A program made the position numbers and the translations under genes. A model generated the notes under the pieces. That model saw nothing but the letters and a program-made list of their open reading frames with translations. It had not been told where the DNA came from and did no database searches. From positions 2,048,001-2,112,000 of the forward strand of contig OU612065.1 in the NCBI GenBank assembly GCA_914767715.1: a stretch of 64,000 bases of DNA, read 5' to 3'. Numbering within the stretch: position 1 is the first letter of the stretch; every line of letters begins with the position of its first letter. Below are positions 12,157 through 24,107 of the stretch, one piece after another. Origin of the DNA: Membranipora membranacea. Lineage: Eukaryota; Bryozoa; Gymnolaemata; Cheilostomatida; Membraniporidae.

Positions 12157-13788
12157 ATGTACAATCTACAATAAGAGATGAGGCCAAAGCTGCCTCTAAC
12201 ACAGCAATTACATTGGATCAAATACATATGTGAAACAGCTCAACATTGTGTGAAAATTCCCCAGAATGGGAACAAAGATATGTTCGATTTGCAAAATGGT
12301 TGATTGCTCTTGTTAGATCAGGGTTACAGCTTGGAAATTTCTACCCACTACTGAGTTATGTGCTTTCCAAGATTGGATAGATAATCCTCAAACTAAGTGA
12401 CACTCATTTCTCTCCAATCTCCAAGTTCAATCAATGAAGAAATTAAATTAAATATATTGTCACTTATAATGTGTGTTCACAGCTGGATGCTAAGTCATAT
12501 AAGAAATCTGAATAGACCTTCAAAAATGTCATTATAAGGCTAGTTGTTATTTCGATTTAATATATGAATGTGGACACAATAAAATATAAAAAAGGTATAG
12601 AAAAAACTTTCTTCAACACATGGTGAACAATAAATGACCTGGAGATTTGTCTGCCAACAAGAAGGTCCTACAAGAATCAATGCTACTAGGAAAGCATGAG
12701 GGAAAATTCCATCTTTATACGTTTTGGAAATCCCAGACACCTAAAAAATCTACCACAAACATATTTCAATCTTGCAATTTTAATTGGTTTTAACTTTGCC
12801 AAAAAAGCTGATTTATCAGTGTCCGTTGTTGGCTAAAAATGAATGCTTGAGGCTGGTCCTATCCCATGTCCACTTCATGATTCCGTTAGCTACAAATGGA
12901 TTTCAGGGTGGCACAATAATGTTATTAAAATGGATTACTTAAAGTGGTGGGAAGCAACAAGTCGTAGTCAGTTACCCTAATTACCTCATTACGGTTGGAG
13001 TATAAAATTAGATTTGCTGGCCTAGATCTTGTATGAGGCGGTGTCCGAGTGGAATGTACTAATATTGATTTTAATGATATAGTGTGTGACATGATGGTAT
13101 GGGAGTTGGCCAGTATCCTACATATGCACCTCCTCTGGTACGAGCCTCCTGGCTCTCCGATCTAACAAACTATTGCTCAATACAAGTTAGAATAGAAGTA
13201 ACCATGCTAGCATAGATTAGGGATGTTCAAACAATTGTTGACCCAGGCAATATATAAGATATTTAGTACATCCTAGGCTACATTTGTACAGCAGGGAATG
13301 TTTTTGGCGTATAAAGCTTTTCTAATGTCATTAGGAAAGCAACTCGGCAATCATCCTCTTCTTGGACAGGGTATGACAACTTTCCCCTTCCAATTATATT
13401 CTAGTATGATATTCAATTCATTCAGATCAGGTTATGTTGAAGAAAGGCGTGAGTGAGTCCTTGCTCCAAATGAGTCTTCCAATCTAATCAAAGGTGTAGA
13501 TGAGCTTTTTTTGTGTCGAAAAATAGTTTGTGACAAACTTGGGAAGGCAAGGCTAAATGATTCATGATGAACAAGCTGCTAAGTATTGTTTGATCATGAA
13601 CGACTGCACACATGTAAACTTTACTTTATTAGACATTGTAGTTAGCTTCCAAAGAACAGATAATGTATCGGTTTTATATTATAGTAAGGCTTTTTATTCA
13701 AATTAAACATCTATTCTTTTCATAATAAATATTAATAATGTGAGATATGAGACTAGTGCAACAGTGTTGTATAACTCAACGGCTGTAC

Positions 13789-15738
13789 TTAAAATGGGGT
13801 GTCTGGTCTCTTAGCGATCCAGGCCTTGATGTTTGGAAGCTCCATCACCCGAGTAACCAATGCAGAAACAGTTGGCTCAGTCTTGGCTACATCTTGCTTG
13901 AACTCAAACAGACTCGCTACTACGAGATCAGCCATGGTAATCTGAAAAAATCCATTCAATATGAGTACATGATTGTAGCTTACGGGCAGCTCCACGATCC
14001 ACTTGTAATTTTAATTGGTCAAGTATCACTCTTCCATGCACCTTGACTACATGTTGATATGAAAAATAACAGAACTAAACAAGCCAATTTGATTTGTCAT
14101 GTCGGTCATGATAGGCACAATCTCATGATGCTTTTCTATAATTGACCTAGTTTCATGTCACAAACCTTTTTCTATTTATTTAAAATCTTAAATTTAGTTT
14201 GGTTATCCAGTGCAAACAGAATAAAGCAAACATGACTTGGCAAATTCTCATAATAAGCCCATACGAAACTGTATAAGCTTAACCTAAAAAACTCTATTCT
14301 CTGACTTTTGAGGCTGTCAGACAGAATGCAATATAGGGCCCCACAAAATATTAGCCATAGAACTCAGACATATACTGAGATTATCTCTTAACCCAGATCT
14401 TATAGCCGCGAGGAGTCGAATATACGCAGTGAGGAAAAGCTCATCACCTTGCACATTCTTGAAATAGTGAAAATAATGACTGGTGGACATTTTCTTCAGC
14501 CTCCTCAATTTACTTAAGCTTCAAGCTTGGCTAGCAAAAAGAATGTGCTCACTTATGTCAAGTCAAGTAATCTTATGTTTACTACTTCAGGGTGTAAATT
14601 TTTAACCTTACCTTATCTCCAACAAGCCAGTTTTTTCCACCTTTAAGTCTGAGCCCTAAAAGCCTCATCAGTTTGGGGAGAGTGACTGTGTCATATTCCT
14701 TCGTCATCTCTGCCTGTAAAATATATGTGATGGTATTTTCTCTGCATATTTGTCAATAAATATGTTTTATATACACTCATCTGCCCAAGAAGATGGATAT
14801 TGTTTATACTGATATACTCTTGGAACTTGAGTCATGGACTTTGTGTCATGACAGTAATGATGATGGGGGCTATATACAAGTGAGGCAGTATATCACACAG
14901 CTTATTAATGGTACAGAAGCTCACCTTTTTGGCAGCATCTGCCTCGAAGAGAAATTTCGTACTAGCATTGAAGGCATCTTGAACTACCTCCCAGATCATG
15001 TGCACCTGAGCTTCCTCCAGATTGTTTGATCCAGCCATTCCTGTCAAATAAACACTGCGCTAATGAGAAATGTTAAATTGAGGAAAAAAATCCTCTCTAT
15101 ATGATGATCTATTGTCCTCTCAGGTCACTCTAGCCATTCCTCGTAGTTGAAATTACAAAATACAGCAGTTGGCTAGACAAAGAACATACTGTAGAACGGC
15201 TTTATATATCGAGTTGCATTAATACCGCAAATTAATCGCACAGGTTTTTATTTTGTAAGATCTTTCTTTTATAGAGGCTATCATTGGAAACAATAAATAG
15301 ACTGAGTTTTGTGACAATACCTACCAAAGGTCTTGGCCAGATACATAGCGCAAGCTCCAGATGTTCCAAATTCTTTTCCATCCACAATCATATATGGCAA
15401 GGAGCCGACAGGGGTGTCTGAAATATACAGAAAGTTTTATCACATAGCTTCTGAAAGAGTGCAGGCAGCACTGACTGAATAGTTTAAGCAATGATTATTG
15501 TGATGTGCCATTCTTTGCGTAGCAATAAAAAAACAATTAGTTGATAAATGGTACGGGTACTCGACACTTGAGTTTTGATTTTTAAATTTGTTGACATACT
15601 TGGTTTCAATGCTGGCCAGTCACTCTGCTCGACTCTCCTATCCTCGTATTTAGCACCAGCTTGTTCAAGAACCCATCTCAACTGCTCCGCTCTGCCCCGC
15701 CCATTGAAATACACCAGTACCAGATTGTTGGGTGCCAT
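13789..15738 (-). CDS. glutathione S-transferase, sigma class (cluster gene 1)
   Basis: Cytosolic enzyme that conjugates glutathione to electrophiles; sigma members in animals include prostaglandin D synthase. Five minus-strand exons in order: 15600-15738, 15325-15417, 14925-15040, 14612-14713 and 13789-13941, with splice phases 1, 1, 0, 0, giving 200 residues, the normal family length. The N-terminal thioredoxin fold has VYFNGRGRAEQLRWVLEQAG, with the likely catalytic Tyr10, and LPYMIVDG with the cis-proline. The helical C-terminal domain has GKNWLVGDK and ITMADL. Where most sigma GSTs have Gln-Ser in the glutathione site, this protein has Thr65-Ser66. The start is the first ATG in frame with the conserved fold. 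Confidence 0.96.
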
Positions 15739-17484
15739 AATGTAACTATCGTGTAAAGTTGTTAACAGTCTGTTGATATCAGGTTGTTGTGGACCCACTC
15801 AGAACATACCCTGACTTATATATGTGCCAGAGCCACGTAGCCTCAGGTATTTACTCTAGAGAGTGGATGATAATAAAGGGTGCTCGAGCCCTCGCAAGAT
15901 GCAAACATGTTGCCAATAAATTTGTTTGACAGCCTTTTATCTCAGATCTGAGGCTTATGTTTTTGTAGTAGGTGAAAGCAACATTCGTCACGTATATTGA
16001 CTTGTGATAGGATTGTGTAGCAACTAGAAACGCAATTGATATCGAAATCAGCTAAATCACGATGAGGTTTGTGGTACTGAAGCTTTGTTATCTTCTCATT
16101 TATAAATAGAGACAAGATACCAGATGACAATGACTAGACTTGTGACACGGGGACAGACTACAATCCAAACAGCGGTAATAATGAGTGGGCTGAGCCGATG
16201 GGTGTTGTGATGAAATCACTCAAACTAACTACTCTGAACACAGATAATCGTAATCCACGATGTTGAATGGAAAAATTGGGTCTGCTTCTGAGCTAAGTTC
16301 AACTCGGAAATAGTAATTTAAATTTATTGAAATTCAGTAGGAAGGAACGACTTCACATTCTGTACTTATGACAGTCCCTCATTTCACAATCCAGTGCATA
16401 CATATATAAATCAGCATCACAGCATCACAGCATCAGCACTCAAGCTAAATAAACTTGTATAATAATTTTTGTTAATTGACTTCCAGCCTCAGAGACTTTT
16501 TACTCCTATTTTTAAGCCATGTCATGTTACACTGTTATCACTTTTAATATCATGGGCATCGGTATTTAACACCTTTTTTTCACAAAATATATCATGTTAG
16601 TGATAGAAATAAAATCAATCAATCAATAAACTCAGATCCACTGACTAAGTCAGCTGCAGCACTGACATAGGCTTAAATAGATTTACTATATTATGTCTAT
16701 GTTTTAATATGACAGCGTAAGGCTCTGCTTTATCACAGCATATTATGTGTGTGTTTGACGATAGATCAAAATCAATCCAGCTCCTGGCTATGAACTGTAG
16801 ATTGTTAATACATTTGTCAACATGACATACGCAAAATCCAGTTTGTATCGGACAATCAGTAACTGAGCTTTATGTCAACAGTAGTAGGGGATAAACTGTG
16901 CAGCCGTTACATCTAGCTTCTAGACAAAATCTACATATAGAATTATGTGTTAATCAAACAGGTGAGGCATTTATGTTTGAATAAGAAAAGCAGGTCATGC
17001 TGACAATGCAAATTTCAACAGACAGTTAGCCTTATGAACACCTGGGTCACTCTTTGACAAATCTGAGTGATGTTGAACACATCGTTCACATATTATACCG
17101 AATAAAAATATTGGTCATAGATATATATAATATTTATTTCATTTGAAAAATAATACCATATTAAATGCAGTAGTGTAGCATATTGTAATATAGAAACATT
17201 TCATGGTATGGGTTTGAAACCTGATTGCTTCATAATTGTATATTCATATCAGCAGTTTCGAGATAAGAATGAATGAATGTGAGTTCAATAACCGCATTCT
17301 CATCACTCTGTGATAATGTGGTCAGTACTGAGCCAAACAATTATGCATAGGATAGTAATGCTTGCAAATTCATCTGCCTGAACATCATGCCGGAGGGGGG
17401 GGGAGCGGGTGAATAAATAATATAGGGGGGACATCTATTGCTTGAAATAATGTTACAGTTATCATTTTTCAAAATAGCAGCCAT
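15739..17484. other. intergenic, GST gene 1 to gene 2
   Basis: It contains the presumed promoter of GST gene 1. It holds small tandem runs (AGCATCAC near 16405-16430, AATC near 16610-16627) and no gene that I can support. Confidence 0.5.
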
Positions 17485-19498
17485 CTAATAGTCACTAGGT
17501 GGTCTGTTAGCTATCCATTTTGATATGTTAGGGAGCTGTTTGACCCTGTCCACTAATGCAGAGACCGATTTTACTGCTCGTATTCCCTGGTTGACTGCTC
17601 CTTGCTGGCTGTCTAATAACGAAGCACACACCAGATCCGCCATTGATAGCTAAAAGTAAACAAACAGTACTAAATTTATCTAGTTATTCTGCCGAAACTG
17701 ACACACTAGATGTGCACCAGCCCCATAGTTCAAGACTGTAAACCAAGGATTAAACCACCTCGAATTAAGGCCAATGTAGTTTAAGCAAGGAGTAAGAGAC
17801 ATGGTTTAAGCAGTCAAACTTTGCCCGGATAGCTGGTAGTAGCATTTGATAATGAAATACTTCTACTACTAACGATCCCTGCACAGTTTGAGCGCTTAAA
17901 GGTAAATGAAGATTTCATGCCATGCAGTGGTTGGTGATGATGGTTTCGCACAGAGAGGCAACTTTGATTGTAATTTGGAGTCCAGATGCGATGAAAATCA
18001 AAAAATTATGCTTCATCCAAAGAAATGTACTTTCAAGGGACAGAAATGACAAAAAATACGTTCGGCTGTTTACCAATCAAAACGGCCCTGTGTTTTTATT
18101 GGCTACATAAAAAACGAAATCAGATGCTACATTGTTGATGCCCATCATAACAAACACCCTCTTCAAATGGTTTTCTGGAATACTTGATGGCTGCAAATGC
18201 CTCTACCATGGTGATGAAGTGGTGTTTAACATTTTACTGTGATATAAAGACCTGATGGCTCTTTAGACACACTGAGACTTGCTCACCATTAGATAAGGTC
18301 CATAAAGAAACCTCTGCTGTATCCAGGCCACTGTCAAAGCAATAAATTCCCATTCACTTGGTCAAACATGTGTACAGTTTATGATTTTAACCCACCTTAT
18401 TACCTACAAGCCATTCATTTCCTCCTTCCAGATGCTTTGCTATGAATGTCACATACTTTGGCATAGCTACGGTGGAATACGCCTGCAACAAATCCGCCTG
18501 TAACAAATAATGAAGGTTGTTTAACCAACTCAGAGTCTATCTGCTGGAGGACGGAAATTTCTATGGATCATTAGTGAGTGAGGACAGACCTATCTGTATT
18601 ATATTCATTTCTTTCTCTCACCTGAGTTTCTGGGGGTGCATAGGCTGCTTTGGCGAATTGATTGAAGACATCTTGAGTTACGTCCCACATCATTTGGACT
18701 TGAGCCTCCTCTAAATGGTTTACTGCTGCTAAACCTGAGAAAGGAACACCTTAATGTGCATCAATCAAAAATGCAACAAATATTTCATTGCTGTGATTGA
18801 ATTTTAACGAACAACATAACAGTTAGTTATGTGTAAAATGGTGATAAACAGACATAATTTGCAAACAACTGCTGACAACTTCTCAATGCTTTACCTGCTC
18901 CCACCAGAATAAAGAGATACAAGATCAAATTACTTACTATATATATACCAAGTATCACATTACATATAATTCAATATTTTGTATAGCTTCTTTTTTATGC
19001 TCAGGTAACTGCATCTGGAGAGGCATCGAGTCACCTTCAAACTGAGACATACTGATGTTGCAACAATGGAAGCTTGAAAAGTCTTCTACCTGATTTACTC
19101 ACCTAATTCTCTCGCTAAGAACATCGCGACTGCTGCAGATGTGGCTATCTTCTCACTCCCTATCTCCAGATACGGTAGACTCCCTATTGGTGTATCTGCA
19201 AGAAAAGACTATATACACTGATTCTCTGGTACTAGAACAAGATGATGGATCTAAAGCACAGACTGGTAAGCTAACATTTTACTGATGATAAGTTAGAAAT
19301 GTTACTCTTCGGCTCTTCGCATTGTATAATTAAATATCTATATTCGGTCCACTCACTAGGTTTTATCGCTGGCCAGTCCGACTGTTTAATTCTTCGATCC
19401 TCCCATCTTGCTCCACCCTGAACAAGAATCCAGCGGATCTGTTCTGCTCTTCCTCTTCCATCAAAGTAATGTAACTTGTAATGTTTCTGTGTGGCCAT
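17485..19498 (-). CDS. glutathione S-transferase, sigma class (cluster gene 2)
   Basis: Five exons in order: 19357-19498, 19103-19195, 18622-18734, 18396-18497 and 17485-17649. The splice phases equal those of its neighbours, giving 204 residues. The N-terminus reads KLHYFDGRGRAEQIRWILVQ with the likely catalytic Tyr11. LPYLEIGS follows, then Thr66-Ser67 in place of the usual Gln-Ser. The C-terminal domain has GGNEWLVGNK, MADLVCASLLD and LPNISKWIANRPP. It lies head-to-tail between gene 1 and gene 3, so it arose by tandem duplication, but protein divergence is considerable. Intron 4 carries a short MITE (17803-17901). Confidence 0.96.
17803..17901. mobile_element. MITE family 'TTTAAGCGCT', copy in GST gene 2 intron
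   Basis: A roughly 100-bp element with imperfect inverted ends. The left end runs GTTTAAGCAGTCAAACTTTG, then CCGGATAGCTGGTAGTAG. The right end mirrors it as CTACTACTAACGATCCCTG, then CAGTTTGAGCGCTTAAA. Relatives are at 29208-29300, 59473-59605 and, more diverged, 43280-43411. Confidence 0.7.
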
Positions 19499-20538
19499 CT
19501 CTGCTCAGTCTCTGTATCTGTAACATAAACATTGATGATATAAGTAAGTGAGGATGATCTTATTGTCGAACGTCCCACCAGTAAGTAAGTCGTTCAAGAA
19601 TCATCTGAACCGAACAAGCAGATTCTCCCATCCTTCTTCCAATTATGAAATTGTATAATATGCATGCTATGTCTGTGACGTCTCTCAGGTTATCAATTCT
19701 TAATAAGGTTATACATTCACGTTGAAATACAACCAAATATTCTCTTCTACCCACCACTCAGCAGTGTGTAGTTTTTGTATCAACTTGAGCCACAGCCACA
19801 ATCGAACAGGTCAGCGCAGCACTTACCACTAATAATGATTATTCTGCACTAGTGTCACTGATATGGTATATGACAACTAGGAAAGGAACACAAACTAAAG
19901 CTGGAGACAAGATAATCATGCTGTGTCATGGTGTGGAGGGGTTGAGATTATTTAATTAGACCACACCCCCAATGCCACCCCAGGGACGGAGAGAATTCAT
20001 AATCAGAACATCTTAAAGTCAGGGACGTGTGGGAAGTAGGATTACACCCAAGTAAGACTGCTGCAAATATTTACCAAAATGATAATACTATACTGGTCAT
20101 GATAATGTTATCGCAATCAGATGCGATAGATCGCATCGTTTGCCTATTTAAAACTGGTTAAGATGCAACACCTCAATAGACAGGAGCTAGTATTTTTCTC
20201 ATAGCTCTGACTTTGCAGAATTGAAAAATATTGACAGATCAGTTGAGAATTATGCCCATACGATGTAAGATGAAGCAACTCTGATGAGCAAATACCTAGA
20301 GCCACTGTACACTCCTCTCGTGTTATTTCATAAAGACTAAACTACTGCAGGTTAACATCACAAGGTGATATCTAGTACTGAGAAATAGTAGTTCTGTCTT
20401 ATTGATTTTATTGTTCACAGTAATGTCAACTTTGACACTTCAAACTACATCAACTCTCATTACAAAGCAAAAAACAAAACTCTTTTCCATAATAGATAAA
20501 AAAAATAATGCTGTTCATAAGTGTCCATAACCAACGCA
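19499..20538. other. intergenic, GST gene 2 to gene 3
   Basis: The presumed promoter of GST gene 2 lies here. No coding region or repeat family is recognised. Confidence 0.5.
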
Positions 20539-22044
20539 TCAAAATTTGGTTTGCGGTCTATTCTTGACCCACTCTTTAATCTTTGGCAGGTTCATCACCC
20601 TCTCTATAATACCAGATGTAGCAGCATCAGCTTTAATCTGTCTCAGGATATCTGGTCTGTTTCTCTCTGAGAGAAACTCCACTAGATATAAGTCAGCCAG
20701 AGAAACCTGTCGATATACAATAGTAACCAGTGAAAAGCACCCAGAAAGCGCCGTAACTTTGTCGTTGGGTGTTATGAAAACGTGCTAAGTATTATGAATG
20801 AATTCTGCTATTGTGTCCAATATATTTGTCCATCGTGGTTGAGCAGAAATTTGACATGATAACGTTGATAATCCCCTGAGAAATATCTGATTCAGTAAAT
20901 GTTGATGTTGATGACAATGACAATGAGAGTCTTGATGAGTAAAGTTTGAATTCTTCTCCTTGTAATTGTATAACAGAATCTTACCTTATCACCCACAAGC
21001 CATTGTTTCCCTCCTGAGAGCATCTTGTTTATCAAAGCAACCAAATTTGGAAACGACGATTCCTCATAAGCTTTCCAAAGCTCAGCCTGTAATGAGGACA
21101 AATAGATTATACTTTATCAAAATAACATTTTGAAACCTGTTGATTCTCCATAGCAATTAAGATTTTTTCTATTTTGATATGCCATTGTAGAAAGGGTGTA
21201 AATAAAATACTTGAAGTTTCAGTAAATGTAAATGTCAATATAGAGATGCATAATCTATGCTGAGGTACCTGCTGTGTCTCATCTTTAGAGCCGGAAGCCT
21301 TCACTTTGGCTATCATAGTATCCTGAATATTGTCCACCGCCATTCTTATATAAGCCTCATCTACATCGTTTGAGCCTAGCAAGCCTGTCAAAAAGAGATA
21401 CACATAGTTGGTCAACACCACAAAGTCTTACACGAGGAAAGGTTCATCATTTCGCACAGGGTCATATAATGAGACATATGGCAGGATAAAATTTACTCAT
21501 CCTCATCACATTATAAATAAGCTCCCTTCTTATCTTCTAGTGGAAATTGGTGCTAGCTAACATTAAGTCACCCCCAAACTAGCTAAACTATCTCTTACCA
21601 AACTGCTTGGCGATATAGGCGGCACATGCATTGGATGTTGGTATCTCCACTCCACCGTCCACCACTATGTATGGCAGAGTTCCAGAAAAGGTTTCTATAA
21701 TATCATAATTACAATATCAAATTATCACCATATTCAAAATATGAAGAAGATATCCTTCCGGCCATGAAATGCTCAGCATGATCACAAATCGGTGAACGGT
21801 AAAGCCATCCAATAATATCAATATAAATGCCTCTTGTAAATTGTAAATCATTGCCGTCCTTTACAATAGGACTGATATACATTATTAATATGATGGTAAG
21901 ATTACTTGGTTTTAGAGTCGCCCACTCCCCTTCCACCATTCTCTTATCCTCCCATTTTGCTCCAGACTGTACCAACACCCACCTCACCTTCTCACCTCGA
22001 CCTTTGGCATTGAAGTATACAAACTGAATATTAGAGGGCGCCAT
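20539..22044 (-). CDS. glutathione S-transferase, sigma class (cluster gene 3)
   Basis: Five exons in order: 21906-22044, 21599-21694, 21269-21384, 20985-21086 and 20539-20706, giving 206 residues with the cluster's usual phases. The N-terminal fold reads FVYFNAKGRGEKVRWVLVQS with the likely catalytic Tyr10, so the common GRGRAE motif is changed to AKGRGE. LPYIVVDGG follows, then Thr66-Ser67 where Gln-Ser is usual. The C-terminal domain has [22 protein letters not shown] and LPKIKEWVKNRP. Exon 2 is one codon longer than in the other genes. The start codon is only about 170 bases from a 1.9 kb inverted-repeat element, so its promoter must include or lie within that insertion. Confidence 0.95.
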
Positions 22045-22211
22045 ATTTTCAAATCTGCAAATCTGCAAGTATACCCAACAGTAATATAGATAATTCATGC
22101 AATTAAGATTAGAATCTGGTCAACTGTGAGTTGACTCTATCCAGTATTTGCCTGTGTGTACGGAGAGCTCCACTGTGATGTCACATCAGGGCTTTCAGTC
22201 ATGCGTTTTAA

Positions 22212-24107
22212 ACCACTAGGTGGCTCAATATTACTTATGCATCACATTATTCTCTGATTCTTTACCTCCGTAATGATATGCTTCTTAAAAAAATTGATCC
22301 ACTCTAAGTGCATTATATATCTATCGCAGTAGAGGCCTTCCTAAAAACGCTCGCATAAAATTAACGCTGAAAAGGGTGTGATATTTGACGTCACAGAGCT
22401 GTTAGTGCGCTGTGTTGATAGAAATTATTCAACAACTTTAGCTAAATAGGTCACGCATCAACATCTTTGGTGACTACACACAGTATCCTAGTGGATGCGG
22501 TTTTGTCTACATGGCCAGTGTTTTATAATCTTTGACAAGGCTCTCCCCACATAAATTATCACATTGCTGTCAAATCAAACATTATTGTGGCTCATAATAA
22601 ATTACCTCATCGATGATTGCAAAATATGCTCATCGTATAAACATCCATTACCGGAATGATACAAGCCCCAATTCACAAAGCCAGAGTTTATTAGCTACGA
22701 TCAATTTGTCTAACATTATTCAACACACATTATCAAATTCACGATCCTAAGTTTTGTGCAAAATATTTCGATGGCAATAATGTCGTCAGATAACTGATGT
22801 TATCTAAGTGACAGATCTGTTGATTCAGAGAATGAAGCTTCTGGGGCCATTCTGGAGGAATAGGGCAGGCAACTGATGGTGAAGGAATAGGTTTCTTCCC
22901 AAGAACTGACCGTGGAAGACATGCATGTAGAAGTAGACAATAATATATCAATGGACATTACAATAATTGATGACAAATGGATTTTGATTTACATAATCAG
23001 TAAAAATTTGTGTAAATAAAAATGTGGTTGATTTTCTGGCTATTTAAACAAATAAAAAGAATCTTTGTCACAGTTAGCCGCAGCACAGTATTTTTTGGAT
23101 TTACCTCGGCACGCGATCTACCCAGAACATTATTTAGAACTTTATCATCACATAGAATATTTGTCTGCTGATAAAGTTGGATCAATTAAAAATCTCCAAA
23201 TATAAATATACAATGGATGGCAAACAGCAGGTCCTCACCGAAAGTTTTTAGTAAAGTTCACATTATTATACATAACGGCACGCAGGCATACTGATAAGCT
23301 TGTCAGTTTCAAGAATGTGAGAACAGTAACACAGTTAATGTCTAAAGCTTTATCTAAAGTCTAAAGCTAAAACAAATTGGAATGCTAAGGTCTAAAAATT
23401 CTTGATCTCCTTTCTGTCGTCGCCTTATTTTCACCAACTTTGTGCAGCCGATGACTCAGCTATCGCTCGATTATTTTATTATCTGACCAAGGATTTCAAG
23501 AAATCCTTGATCTGACCTGCGTCTTACCTCAGTTTATAGCATGTGTCATTTATTCTCAATCGAACACACACACCCGTGCTTGTTGTAGTATAAAATTCCA
23601 AGTTTGTTTACTTAGCCAGTGGATTTCAGTGGAGTATTGTACCCAATGGGGGCATTTCATAGAATACCTTACTACACAATATAGCCTTAGTTCAGTGCTC
23701 TGTGTTGACCTACATTTGCAGGAATCACACAAATAAGCTGACTTTTTAGACCATCATATCTCAAATTTGGGGATGGGGATGCCAGTGCCCTTCCATGAGG
23801 TTGCAATTGAGATGTGGATGCAAAGGCTCATAGTGGAAGATGAAAATCAGCACCATGGATTTTCTGCTGTATTGAATACAAGATAGCTCTGTTTGTTTTG
23901 ATTTTACAATAGGCTGATCACTCAAACAGCTCTCTGACGTCACAAAATGTTAGTCTGGCTTGATGTGAGCGTTTTCGGGAAGGCCTCTACTGGGATAGAT
24001 ATAAAATGCACTAAGAGTGGACCAATTTTCTAAATAAGCACATCATTACGGAGCTGAAGAATCAGAGAATAATTTGATGCATGAATAAAATTGAGCCACC
24101 TAGTTGT
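22212..24107. mobile_element. 1.9 kb non-autonomous element with long terminal inverted repeats, TTAA-flanked
   Basis: The left end (from 22212, ACCACTAGGTGGCTCAAT...) and the right end (to 24107, the mirror ACAACTAGGTGGCTCAAT...) match as inverted repeats for roughly 180-190 bases. They share blocks such as ATTATTCTCTGATTCTT, TCCGTAATGAT, CTAAGTGCATT, AGTAGAGGCCTTCC and TGACGTCA. Both outer ends abut TTAA (22208-22211 and 24108-24111). A TTAA target is typical of piggyBac elements, but the terminal bases are not the usual ones. No transposase frame is visible inside; the inner 1.5 kb is AT-rich and carries a 22-bp palindrome. Confidence 0.75.
23488..23509. repeat. 22-bp palindrome with 7-bp target duplication
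   Basis: Arms CAAGGATTT and AAATCCTTG around a 4-base loop. ATCTGAC flanks it on both sides, at 23481-23487 and 23510-23516. It is inserted within the TTAA element. Confidence 0.72.

Larger units (their letters stand above)
9216..13788. other. gene-poor intergenic region
   Basis: AT-rich sequence between the Asterix start and the first GST stop. Apart from a SINE and a weak two-exon candidate listed separately, I see no protein family match. Open frames of 60-90 codons here have biased AT-driven composition. Confidence 0.5.
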
